A stretch of 64,000 nt of DNA from Mycobacterium asiaticum. Lineage in GTDB: Bacteria; Actinomycetota; Actinomycetes; Mycobacteriales; Mycobacteriaceae. How positions within the stretch are numbered: the stretch's first letter is position 1; the number at the start of each line of letters is the position of its first letter. Position numbers and translations under genes: made by a program. Shown here piece by piece: positions 6,961-14,862 of this stretch. A model generated the notes under the pieces. The model was not told the origin of the DNA. It searched no databases and was given only the letters and a program-made list of their open reading frames with translations. The stretch covers positions 1 through 64,000 of the forward strand of contig NZ_LZLQ01000098.1 in NCBI RefSeq assembly GCF_001673315.1. Reading direction: 5' to 3'.

Positions 6961-9900
6961 ATGTCAGTGGTCTTCCGCGCAGACCAGGAGATCGGACGCG
7001 ATCTGGCCGCAGTCGACTGGGCGTCGACCCCGTTGGGGCCGGTTGACGATTGGCCGCAAAGCCTCCGCACTGCCGTGGACATCCTGCTGTCGTCCCAGTT
7101 CTCGATGTGGATGGGTTGGGGCCAAGAACTCACCTTCTTCTGCAACGCTGCCTACCGCCGCGACACCCTGGGGCGTAAGTACCCCTGGGCGTTGGGACGC
7201 CCGGCCAGGGACGTGTGGGCGGAGATCTGGGCCGACATCAGCCCGCGCGTCGACCGCGTGCTGTCCACCGGGGACGCAACCTGGGACGAGGCATTACTTC
7301 TCATCCTCGAGCGGTCGGGCTACCCCGAGGAGACGTACCACACCTTCTCCTACAGCCCACTGCGTGATGACGACGGCAACGTGGTTGGTCTGCTCTGTGT
7401 GGTCAGCGAGGACACCGAACGGGTCATCGCGGAGCGACGGATGGCGACGCTGCGCGATCTGGGTTCGGACCCGAGCGTGGTGCGCACCGAACGTCAGATG
7501 CTCGATTTCGTAGCCGATCAACTCGCCAACAATCCGGTCGATCTGCCCTTCACTTTGACCTACCTGTTCGACAACAACCGCGACGCCCACCTTGCCGGCC
7601 TCAGCGGTATCCGCTACGGCCATCCGGCGGCTCCGGAGACGCTACCGCGCCACGGCGGCATCTGGCCTGTCGAGAAAGCGGCGCAGGGTGACGCCGAGCT
7701 GATCGAAATCGACGGTTTCGCAATGGAATTGCCGACCGGCGCCTGGAGTGAGCCGCCCGCCCAGGCGCTGGTGGTGCCGCTGCTGCAACCCGGTGGTGCG
7801 CCGCTGGGGTTTCTGGTCGCCGGGTTGAACCGGCACCGCGAAATCGACGACGACTATCGGGGTTTCGTCGAATTGGTGGCCGGATACATCTCTGCCGGGG
7901 TGGGTAGCGCGCGCAGTTATCAGGCACAGCAACGCCGCGCCGAGGAACTCGCCGAACTCGACCGGGCAAAGACCACGTTCTTTTCCAACATCAGTCACGA
8001 GTTCCGCACTCCGCTCACCTTGATCCTGGGACCGGTCGACGGACTGCGCAGCCGGAACACCGGTGTCGACGAGGCCGCACGCCAGGAGCTGGAGCTGGTG
8101 TACCGCAACGGTTTGCGGCTCGCGAAGCTGGTCAACACGCTGCTCGACTTCTCGCGTATCGAGGCTGGGCGGATGCGGGCTCGGTTCGAGGCCGTCGAAC
8201 TCGCCTCGCTGACCGCCGATTTGGCGAGTGTGTTTCGTTCGGCGATCGACCAGGCCGGTTTGGCGTTCACCGTGGACTGCGCACCGCTGGCCGAGCCGGT
8301 GTACCTGGACCGGGAGATGTGGGAGAAGGTGGTGCTCAATCTCCTCTCCAACGCGTTGAAATTCACCTTCGACGGTGAGATCAGTGTCCGGGTGACGCGC
8401 GACAGTCAAGCAGTAGTGACGGTGAGCGACACCGGGATCGGCGTACCGGCCGCCGAGATGCCCCGGCTCTTCGAGCGTTTCCACCGCATCGACTCCGCCC
8501 GCGCCCGGTCCACCGAAGGCAGTGGTATCGGGCTGGCCCTGGTCAAGGAACTCGTCGGACTCCACGGCGGCACCATCACGGCCGAGAGCACCGAGGGTGT
8601 GGGCACCTCGTTCACCGTGCGGTTGCCGTTCGGGACGGCCCATCTGCCCGCCGAGGAACTTGTCTCACCGTCCGAAACCAGCTCAGCGACTGACCAGATC
8701 GCCGCGCCGTACGTGCAGGAGGCGCTGCGTTGGCTGCCGCGGGAGACGCGGGAGAGCGCCACCTCGACGGCGGTACCTGCCGCGGCAACCATGCCCGCCC
8801 AGGGGAATCGCGAGGAGCTGCGGGCGCGGGTGCTGGTTGCCGACGACAACGTCGACATGCGTGAATATCTCGCCAATCTGCTCACCGCATCCGGCTACGA
8901 GGTGAGTAGCTTCGCTGACGGGCAACAGGCGCTGGATGCCATCCGCTCTCGACTCCCTGACCTGGTCATCAGCGATGTCATGATGCCAGGGCTGGACGGA
9001 CTGCAGCTGTTGGCGGCGCTGCGCAACGATCCGCGTACCGCGGCACTGCCCGTACTACTGCTGTCGGCGCGCGCGGGGCAGGAAGCCTCGGTCGAGGGTT
9101 TGCTTGCCGGCGCTGACGACTACCTCGTGAAGCCCTTCGTCGCGGCGGACCTGCTCGCGCGCGTGCGGGCCAACGTCGAGTTGGCGCACTTACGCAACTA
9201 CCACGCGCGCTGGCGCACCGCACTGGTGGATTCGTTGCAGGAGGCGTTCTTCGTGTCAGACGAGCGCGGCGCCGTCGTCGAGATCAACACCGCATTCACC
9301 GAAATTCTGGGCTATGGGCCCGAGCACCTGCCGTACGAACCCGTCCATCCCTGGTGGCCGGACGCCGACAGCGAGCCGGATTCCCGTCGGCAGGTCGAGA
9401 CGGCGTTCGCGCAACTACGTACCGAAACGCAGGGCGTCTTCACCGTGCCTGCCATACATCGGGACGGGCACCGGTTGTGGATCAATGTCAGTTTCAACCA
9501 TGCCGACGACCCCGACTCCGGACGCCGGGTAATGGTCGGCACCTTCCGCGACGTCACGGCGGAGCACTACGCCGTGCAGAGCCAAACAGCGTTGGCTGGG
9601 CTCAATCAACAACTGGTGCAATCGGATACGTTGCGCGACGCGCTGCAGGGTGCGCTCGAGGTGCTGCGCGACGTGTGGCACGCCCGGCGAGTACTGGGCG
9701 CCACGTTCATCAGCGATGCGCCGGAAAGTCCCACACCCGACCTGCTCTGCGCCGGTGAAGCGGCCAAGTGGCCGGATCTGACATCGCACCACCGGGAGCT
9801 GATCGCGTCCCTGCGCGATGCCGATCTGTTGAGCGTCATCGCCGAAGTGGGCGCGGCGGGCATCGCTCTGCAACACCCACGTGGGCGGTTAGTGGTCTGG

Positions 9901-11088
9901 GTCGAGTTGTCCGAGCATCGTCGCTTCACCCGGGAGGATCGCACCCTGCTCACGGTGCTGGCCGGTCGGCTCAGCCAAGGGCTGCTCCGCGTGTATCAGC
10001 TGGACGAACAGCGCGAAACCGCTGTGGCACTGCAGCATGCGATGCTGGGGCCCGCGACGTTGCCCGACGGTTTTGCGGTGCGGTACCGTCCCGCAAGCCA
10101 CCCACTTCAGGTCGGCGGCGACTGGTATGACGTCGTCGAACTTGACAGCGACCGCGTCGGGCTGATCGTGGGCGACTGCGTCGGTCACGGCTTGGGCGCG
10201 GCGACCGTGATGGGTCAGTTACGCAGCGCTTGTCGTGCGCTGCTGCTCGAACAGCCAAGCCCGGGAGCGGCGTTGGGTGCGCTGGACCGCTTCGCGGAGC
10301 GGTTGCCGGGAGCGCGTTGCACCACCGCTTTCTGCGCCGTGCTGACCCGCGACACCGGTGAGTTGTTGTACTCCAGCGCGGGCCATCCGCCGCCCATCAT
10401 GGTGCACGCGGACGGCACGACCGAGATGCTCAGCGGGGAACACGGTTTGCCGTTGGCGCTACGTCCGGAGTGGACTCGACCTGAAACTCAGGTGACCATG
10501 CCGCCGCGCTCAACCTTGTTGCTTTACACCGACGGACTGGTGGAGCGGCGCGGTTTCTCCCTCGATGACGGCATGGCCCGTGCCGCCGACGTCGTTCAGG
10601 AGGGCCGTTCGCACGGGTTGGAAGAGGTCGCGGACCAACTGATGGTTTCGCTGGAGCCCGGGGGCGGCTACCCCGACGACGTCGCCATGCTGCTGTACCG
10701 GCAGCCGGCGCCCTTGGCGATGGAATTCTCCGCCAACGCAAGCCAACTCGCGCCCGGCCGGACCGCTTTGCGCAACTGGCTGACCCGAGCCGGCGTCGAT
10801 CCCGATCAGATTCAAGATGTGCTGGTCGCCACCGGAGAAGCTGTGGCCAACGCCATCGAACACGGCCTGCGAGACCACCCCGACGGCACGGTCTCGTTGC
10901 GCGCGACAGCGATCGTCGACCGGTTACAGGTGACGGTCGCCGACACCGGAGTCTGGAAGCCGCCCGCTGAAATCCCCGGGTTCAGTCGGGGCCGCGGCAT
11001 CTCACTGATGCGAGTTTTGATGGAGGATTTCAGCATTCATTCCAGTGAAGCGGGCACGACAGTGCAGATGTACGCAAGGATCACCTGA
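6961..11088 (+). CDS. Hybrid sensor kinase / receiver / SpoIIE phosphatase / RsbW kinase fusion
   Basis: A 1375-residue regulator joining two signalling systems. Order: PAS-like sensor (about 15-155), GAF-like region (170-320), HisKA with phosphoacceptor His346 in SNISHEFRTP, HATPase (Asn464; DTGIG 490-494; GSGIGLAL 520-527), receiver (620-740; phosphoacceptor Asp672 in SDVMMPG, Lys724 in VKPF), PAS (755-870), GAF-like (880-1010), PP2C/SpoIIE phosphatase (1020-1248; GGDWYD 1052-1057, GDCVGHG 1071-1077, DGLVE 1191-1195, PDD 1238-1240) and an RsbW-type HATPase (1255-1375; EAVANAIEHG 1293-1302, ADTG 1327-1330, GRGISLM 1344-1350). All catalytic motifs look intact. The phosphatase should act on a phosphorylated STAS protein and the RsbW domain should phosphorylate that protein or bind a sigma factor. 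Its stop overlaps the start of the STAS gene. It resembles M. tuberculosis Rv1364c in its C-terminal logic, but with a complete histidine kinase and receiver added. It appears soluble: no membrane segment is seen. Confidence 0.93.
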   Translation: MSVVFRADQEIGRDLAAVDWASTPLGPVDDWPQSLRTAVDILLSSQFSMWMGWGQELTFFCNAAYRRDTLGRKYPWALGRPARDVWAEIWADISPRVDRVLSTGDATWDEALLLILERSGYPEETYHTFSYSPLRDDDGNVVGLLCVVSEDTERVIAERRMATLRDLGSDPSVVRTERQMLDFVADQLANNPVDLPFTLTYLFDNNRDAHLAGLSGIRYGHPAAPETLPRHGGIWPVEKAAQGDAELIEIDGFAMELPTGAWSEPPAQALVVPLLQPGGAPLGFLVAGLNRHREIDDDYRGFVELVAGYISAGVGSARSYQAQQRRAEELAELDRAKTTFFSNISHEFRTPLTLILGPVDGLRSRNTGVDEAARQELELVYRNGLRLAKLVNTLLDFSRIEAGRMRARFEAVELASLTADLASVFRSAIDQAGLAFTVDCAPLAEPVYLDREMWEKVVLNLLSNALKFTFDGEISVRVTRDSQAVVTVSDTGIGVPAAEMPRLFERFHRIDSARARSTEGSGIGLALVKELVGLHGGTITAESTEGVGTSFTVRLPFGTAHLPAEELVSPSETSSATDQIAAPYVQEALRWLPRETRESATSTAVPAAATMPAQGNREELRARVLVADDNVDMREYLANLLTASGYEVSSFADGQQALDAIRSRLPDLVISDVMMPGLDGLQLLAALRNDPRTAALPVLLLSARAGQEASVEGLLAGADDYLVKPFVAADLLARVRANVELAHLRNYHARWRTALVDSLQEAFFVSDERGAVVEINTAFTEILGYGPEHLPYEPVHPWWPDADSEPDSRRQVETAFAQLRTETQGVFTVPAIHRDGHRLWINVSFNHADDPDSGRRVMVGTFRDVTAEHYAVQSQTALAGLNQQLVQSDTLRDALQGALEVLRDVWHARRVLGATFISDAPESPTPDLLCAGEAAKWPDLTSHHRELIASLRDADLLSVIAEVGAAGIALQHPRGRLVVWVELSEHRRFTREDRTLLTVLAGRLSQGLLRVYQLDEQRETAVALQHAMLGPATLPDGFAVRYRPASHPLQVGGDWYDVVELDSDRVGLIVGDCVGHGLGAATVMGQLRSACRALLLEQPSPGAALGALDRFAERLPGARCTTAFCAVLTRDTGELLYSSAGHPPPIMVHADGTTEMLSGEHGLPLALRPEWTRPETQVTMPPRSTLLLYTDGLVERRGFSLDDGMARAADVVQEGRSHGLEEVADQLMVSLEPGGGYPDDVAMLLYRQPAPLAMEFSANASQLAPGRTALRNWLTRAGVDPDQIQDVLVATGEAVANAIEHGLRDHPDGTVSLRATAIVDRLQVTVADTGVWKPPAEIPGFSRGRGISLMRVLMEDFSIHSSEAGTTVQMYARIT

Positions 11089-11396
11089 TGGCAACGCCGC
11101 TCACGTTGAACACGGACCGTGACGCCGACGGGACGCCACGAGTGACTGTCACCGGCGAGATCGACCTGAGCAACATCGACGTCTTCACGCGCGCGCTCGC
11201 TGCCGCCAACGGGGGCACCCGCGACCCCATCACCATCGATCTACGTGCGGTCAGGTATCTGGACAGTGCCGGGATCAACGCCCTGTTCGACCACGCCGAC
11301 ATCATCGACGACCTGCACGTGATCGTCCACCCGCTGCTGGTCCGGGTTCTCACCGTCAGTGGATTCAGCAAGATCGCCCGGGTCGAAGCCGGATAA
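11088..11396 (+). CDS. STAS-domain anti-anti-sigma factor
   Basis: A 102-residue single STAS domain of the RsbV/SpoIIAA type. Ser60 in YLDSAGINAL is the residue such proteins have phosphorylated by an RsbW-type kinase; in the unphosphorylated form they bind the kinase and free the sigma factor. Its ATG shares one base with the stop codon of the preceding hybrid kinase (TGATG), so the two are translationally coupled and almost certainly partners. The likely cycle is phosphorylation by the RsbW-type domain and dephosphorylation by the SpoIIE-type domain of that neighbour. The final target, perhaps the sigma factor at 1844-2626, is inferred. Confidence 0.92.
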   Translation: MATPLTLNTDRDADGTPRVTVTGEIDLSNIDVFTRALAAANGGTRDPITIDLRAVRYLDSAGINALFDHADIIDDLHVIVHPLLVRVLTVSGFSKIARVEAG

Positions 11397-11454
11397 GCTC
11401 GTCGTCATTCTGTGAACCCGGACGGTCGTGAGAACCCTTGCACTGCCGTGGATT

Positions 11455-12477
11455 TCACCCGCCGGAGTTGTCCGGCCGACGGCTGAACTGCATGTCGAGG
11501 CTGCGCAGGTGGGTCTGCAGCCCGGCGTCCTGCACCGGGATCAGGTGTGCCGGGGCGCCGGATTCGTTGTAGTGCGCGTGCCACATGCCCGGCGGCGTGG
11601 TGAACGCGCCGCCTGCCTGCCAGTCCACCCGGATCGGGTCGGCGATGCGACCGGAGCTGTCGAGCTGGGTGCCCAACAACGTGTAACAGCCGGGCTGGGC
11701 GTCCAGGATCAGGTCCAGGGCCACGGACTGGTGGCGGTGGGGCCGCTGTTCCCGGCCGGGCGGCAGCACTCCGAACATCGCCCAAAGCACGTGGGTCAGG
11801 GTCAGCGTCTGCTCCTGCTCGGCGTTGGCCAGCAACACGCTCACCCGGTTCCGCCGGTTGGCGCCGGGCCGGGCAGCGATCTGCTGCAACTCGGCAACTA
11901 CGTCCGCGCGCCGGAACTTGGTGGGACGGAATCGCGGTTCGGTGGCCCGGACGCCGAGATACCGCAGCAGGGGCTCGTCGTGCACCCAGTACATCGCGGT
12001 GTCGGCGCCGGCGCAGAACGTGGCGGGTGTGCCGGCGGGCAGGGTCAGGAAATCGCCCTTCTCCCAACGAATTAGCGTGCCGTCGACGATTGCGGCGCCA
12101 CGCCCGTACAGCACGTAGTACAGCTGCGAGGTGGCGTTCGGACTGGTCTCGACGCGCTCGTTCGACCGGATCCGCACGAAGTTGGCCAGTAGTGCGGGAC
12201 TGGTGGCGGCACCGCTGGTGATGCCCATGTCGCCGGACAGGTCCAGCGGGATGATCCCGGTGGGCTGGTCCCGGTACAGATCCGGGCTGAATTGGGCGAT
12301 CGGCACCCGCGGGGTGTGGCCGGAGCCGATCGGGTCGGCGGCCTGGGTGTATTCGAAGTAGCGGGCATCTTCTCCCCAGTCGGCCCACTCCTCGAATCTG
12401 CCCTCGAATGCAACCTCGGTCACGTCCGTCATCGGCGCCGGGATCGTCGGGTCCAGCGTGTCCATTGCGATCGTCAT
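11455..12477 (-). CDS. Bicupin, gentisate-dioxygenase-like
   Basis: A 340-residue protein with two cupin domains (about 115-165 and 235-310), arranged as in gentisate 1,2-dioxygenases. The N-terminal cupin (LYYVLYGRGAAIVDG) has no metal-binding histidines. The C-terminal one keeps them: His247 and His249 in RPHRHQS, with His300 and His302 in MWHAHY as partners. In classical gentisate dioxygenases the N-terminal cupin holds the iron, so this may be a different ring-cleavage or related oxygenase. I chose the ATG at 12475-12477 because AAGGAG precedes it by seven bases. It is divergent from a GntR regulator, which probably controls it. Confidence 0.8.
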   Translation of the reverse strand: MTIAMDTLDPTIPAPMTDVTEVAFEGRFEEWADWGEDARYFEYTQAADPIGSGHTPRVPIAQFSPDLYRDQPTGIIPLDLSGDMGITSGAATSPALLANFVRIRSNERVETSPNATSQLYYVLYGRGAAIVDGTLIRWEKGDFLTLPAGTPATFCAGADTAMYWVHDEPLLRYLGVRATEPRFRPTKFRRADVVAELQQIAARPGANRRNRVSVLLANAEQEQTLTLTHVLWAMFGVLPPGREQRPHRHQSVALDLILDAQPGCYTLLGTQLDSSGRIADPIRVDWQAGGAFTTPPGMWHAHYNESGAPAHLIPVQDAGLQTHLRSLDMQFSRRPDNSGG

Positions 12478-12510
12478 GGCGTTCTCCTTGCTCCCACGCA
12501 CTTATATCTC

Positions 12511-12523
12511 GATAGTATCTATC
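12511..12523. promoter_or_regulatory. Candidate GntR operator
   Basis: The inverted repeat GATAGTATCTATC (arms GATAG and CTATC around a 3-bp spacer) lies in an AT-rich patch (12501-12535, with further TATC/GATA elements) in the 114-bp space between the divergent bicupin and GntR genes. Position and symmetry fit an operator for the GntR protein; binding is inferred. Confidence 0.45.
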
Positions 12524-12591
12524 TTGTATCTAAGACGCAAAAGCGGAGCATCGTTACTGTCGGTACACGACTTAGCGGCAAGGAGGCCGGC

Positions 12592-13251
12592 ATGGCATTG
12601 GAGACGGCCCGCGGGTCAGGTGCCGCCAAGGACCGAGCGCTGGATTACGTCAAGTCCCGGGTGCTGACCGGTGCGTTTCCGGGCGGGGAGCTGATCAGCG
12701 AAGGCGAGGTGGCCACCGCACTGGGCATGTCGCGCACCCCGGTGCGGGAGGCGTTCCTGCAGCTGGAGGCGGCCGGTCTGCTGCGGCTGTATCCCAAGCG
12801 CGGCGCGCTCGTCGTGCCGGTTTCGCCGGACGAGGTGCGTGCCGTGCTGCAAGCCAGGCTGGTGCTGGAAGACTTCGCGGCCGGTGCCGTGCTGCAGCGG
12901 GGAAGCGTGGCGTGTGCGGCGCTGTACGAACAGCTTTCGGCCGAAGTCCAGCGTCAGCGCGAGGCCGCGGCGGCCTCGCGCTTGGCTGAGTTCCTCGAGT
13001 CCGACCGCGCCTTCCACCAGCTCACGCTGGACGCCGCCGGCAATGCCATTCTGGCCGGGTTCTACTCGACCTTGCGCGACCGTCAGATGCGGATGATCGG
13101 GGAGTCAGCACGCGACCCACAGCGCCTGAACACCATCATCGCCGAGCACGAACGCATCGCGGACGCGCTGCGCGACGGAGAATTGGAAGGGGCACGCGAC
13201 GCCGTGCGCGCGCATCTATCCAGCACCACCCGAGCGCTGGGGTTGCTATGA
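12592..13251 (+). CDS. GntR-family regulator (FCD/FadR subfamily)
   Basis: A 219-residue regulator. The N-terminal winged HTH (residues about 12-75; LISEGEVATALGMSRTPVRE) is followed by an all-helical FCD ligand-binding domain (about 85-210) with the usual FHQLTL and EHERIADAL segments. I chose the ATG at 12592, which has an AAGGAGG site before it. It is divergent from the bicupin gene, with an inverted repeat between them, and is followed 54 bp later by an SDR and an acetoacetate-decarboxylase-like gene, so it probably controls a small aromatic or organic-acid pathway. Its 3' end is tandemly duplicated. Confidence 0.92.
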   Translation: MALETARGSGAAKDRALDYVKSRVLTGAFPGGELISEGEVATALGMSRTPVREAFLQLEAAGLLRLYPKRGALVVPVSPDEVRAVLQARLVLEDFAAGAVLQRGSVACAALYEQLSAEVQRQREAAAASRLAEFLESDRAFHQLTLDAAGNAILAGFYSTLRDRQMRMIGESARDPQRLNTIIAEHERIADALRDGELEGARDAVRAHLSSTTRALGLL

Positions 13252-13275
13252 ACAGCGCTGGGGTTGCTATGAACA
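13234..13275. repeat. 21-bp perfect tandem duplication over the GntR stop codon
   Basis: Two identical 21-bp units (13234-13254 and 13255-13275), each starting GCGCTGGGGTTGCTATGAAC. The first contains the last codons and TGA stop of the GntR gene; the second is non-coding. A further GCGCT follows. Seen directly. Confidence 0.95.
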
Positions 13276-13305
13276 GCGCTCGAGCCAGCGTGAGATCCTG
13301 ACCGT

Positions 13306-14145
13306 GTGCCGAAGCTGCAGGGACGACGAGTTGCCATCACGGGTGGCGCGCAGGGGATCGGACGGTCGATCGGCGAGGCGCTGATCGCCGCGGGAGCCCG
13401 GGTGGCGCTCGGTGATATCCAAGAGGCACTGGTAAAACAGGCCGCGGCCGAATTGGGTGGCGGCACAACCGGTTACCACGTCGATGTGACCGACGCGGTG
13501 AATTTCGAGACGTTCCTGGACCGAGCGACCGACGACCTCGGTGGGCTCGACGTGCTCGTCAACAACGCGGGCATCATGCCGATCGGGCCCTTCCTGGAAG
13601 AAAGCCCGAATGTCACCCGACGCACCGTCGAGATCGACGTGCTCGGCGTCATGACGGGGACCCGACTGGCCGGCACCCGCTTCGCGAAAAGCGGAGCGGG
13701 CCACATCGTCAACATCGCCTCGGTGATGGGCACCCTGGCATCGCCGAACGCTGCCACCTACTGCGCGTCCAAATACGCTGTCGTCGGGTTCAGCGCGGCG
13801 CTGCGTCAGGAGTGGCGCGGTACCGGAGTCAAGATCTCCGCGATCTGCCCCGGCTTCGTGCGGACCGACCTGATCGCGGGGATGTCGGCGCCGGGCCCCT
13901 TGGAACGGTTCCTGGTAGTGAACCCGGAAGACGTCGCGGCGGCCGTCGTCGCCGAACTGGTCAAAGGATCGTCGCGAACCGTGTTCGTGCCCAAGCTGGT
14001 CGGGCTGGTGTCGCGCGGTACCGCCACGCTGCCGGCGCCGGTCGTCGACGCGGCCTTCCGGTTGTCGGGTGGTAACAAGGTCACCGCAGAGTTGGACCAC
14101 GAGAAACGAGCGTCGTATCAGGCGCGCATCGAAAATCAGGAGTAA
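13306..14145 (+). CDS. Short-chain dehydrogenase/reductase
   Basis: A 279-residue classical SDR using NAD(P)H: cofactor motif TGGAQGIG (12-19), NNAG (86-89), and catalytic Ser139, Tyr152 and Lys156 (YCASK). It starts with GTG at 13306 in a stretch of unclear ribosome binding; a shorter start is not evident. Two bases separate its stop from the ATG of the next gene, so the two form an operon, probably with the upstream GntR gene. The substrate is unknown. Confidence 0.92.
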   Translation: MPKLQGRRVAITGGAQGIGRSIGEALIAAGARVALGDIQEALVKQAAAELGGGTTGYHVDVTDAVNFETFLDRATDDLGGLDVLVNNAGIMPIGPFLEESPNVTRRTVEIDVLGVMTGTRLAGTRFAKSGAGHIVNIASVMGTLASPNAATYCASKYAVVGFSAALRQEWRGTGVKISAICPGFVRTDLIAGMSAPGPLERFLVVNPEDVAAAVVAELVKGSSRTVFVPKLVGLVSRGTATLPAPVVDAAFRLSGGNKVTAELDHEKRASYQARIENQE

Positions 14146-14147
14146 CC

Positions 14148-14852
14148 ATGGGGGACACCAACACTCGTATCGAATTGACCGGATTACGGGGGGTGCCGGA
14201 GACAGCCCTCAGCGCGGCGTTGCTCGCGTCCTTGCCGGCTAACGAGGCGCCGGCGCCGTGGGAGTGTCATTGTTCGGCGTTGCTGTGGCTGGGTCGAGGG
14301 GGGCGCACCGCAGCCGCGGCGTTGCCGCCCGGCTTGGGCGGCAGTCCCGCGCTGGCCACCGTGGGCGGGTTCGTGCGGTACACCGACACCCCGGTCGGCG
14401 CGTACGACGAGGTGCTGGGCATGGTCGCCTCCCGCACTGGCCTGCGGCCGTGGGGCAACGTGGCGTTCATGTCGGTGAATTCCGAATCGAGCCTGGTCGG
14501 AGGCCGGACCAATTGGGCGATGCCGAAAACACTGGCCCGCTTTGACGGGGAATTGGCCGACGGCGGGCTGATCACCGGCAGCGGTACCGATCAGGTGTCC
14601 TGGACGGTCAGCGCGGCGCCGCGAGTCTTGGGGCCGGCCATACCGCTCAAGACCAAAGCCACCGCGCGCCAGCAGTTCGCTGATGGCCGCGTTGGTGATT
14701 CGCTGCTGACCTTCTCCGGCCGAATCCGGCCGGCTTTCGTCACCGTCGGCGTTTCCTCGGCGGGACCGCTGCCGACCTGGCTGCGTCCCGGGCGGCATCT
14801 GGGCGCCTTCGTCGAAGATGCGATCTTCAGCCTCGGCGAACCGCGGTTCTAG
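14148..14852 (+). CDS. Acetoacetate decarboxylase-like protein
   Basis: A 234-residue protein of the acetoacetate decarboxylase (ADC) fold, a family that includes decarboxylases, lyases and aldolase-dehydratases using a Schiff-base lysine. Lys127 in TNWAMPKTLARF is a reasonable candidate for it, though the match to true ADC is weak. AGGAG lies in the overlap with the previous gene's stop region. It is encoded directly after the SDR, suggesting the pair handle successive steps of one pathway. It ends 10 bp before the convergent antiporter gene. Confidence 0.7.
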   Translation: MGDTNTRIELTGLRGVPETALSAALLASLPANEAPAPWECHCSALLWLGRGGRTAAAALPPGLGGSPALATVGGFVRYTDTPVGAYDEVLGMVASRTGLRPWGNVAFMSVNSESSLVGGRTNWAMPKTLARFDGELADGGLITGSGTDQVSWTVSAAPRVLGPAIPLKTKATARQQFADGRVGDSLLTFSGRIRPAFVTVGVSSAGPLPTWLRPGRHLGAFVEDAIFSLGEPRF

Positions 14853-14862
14853 GCACCCGCCG

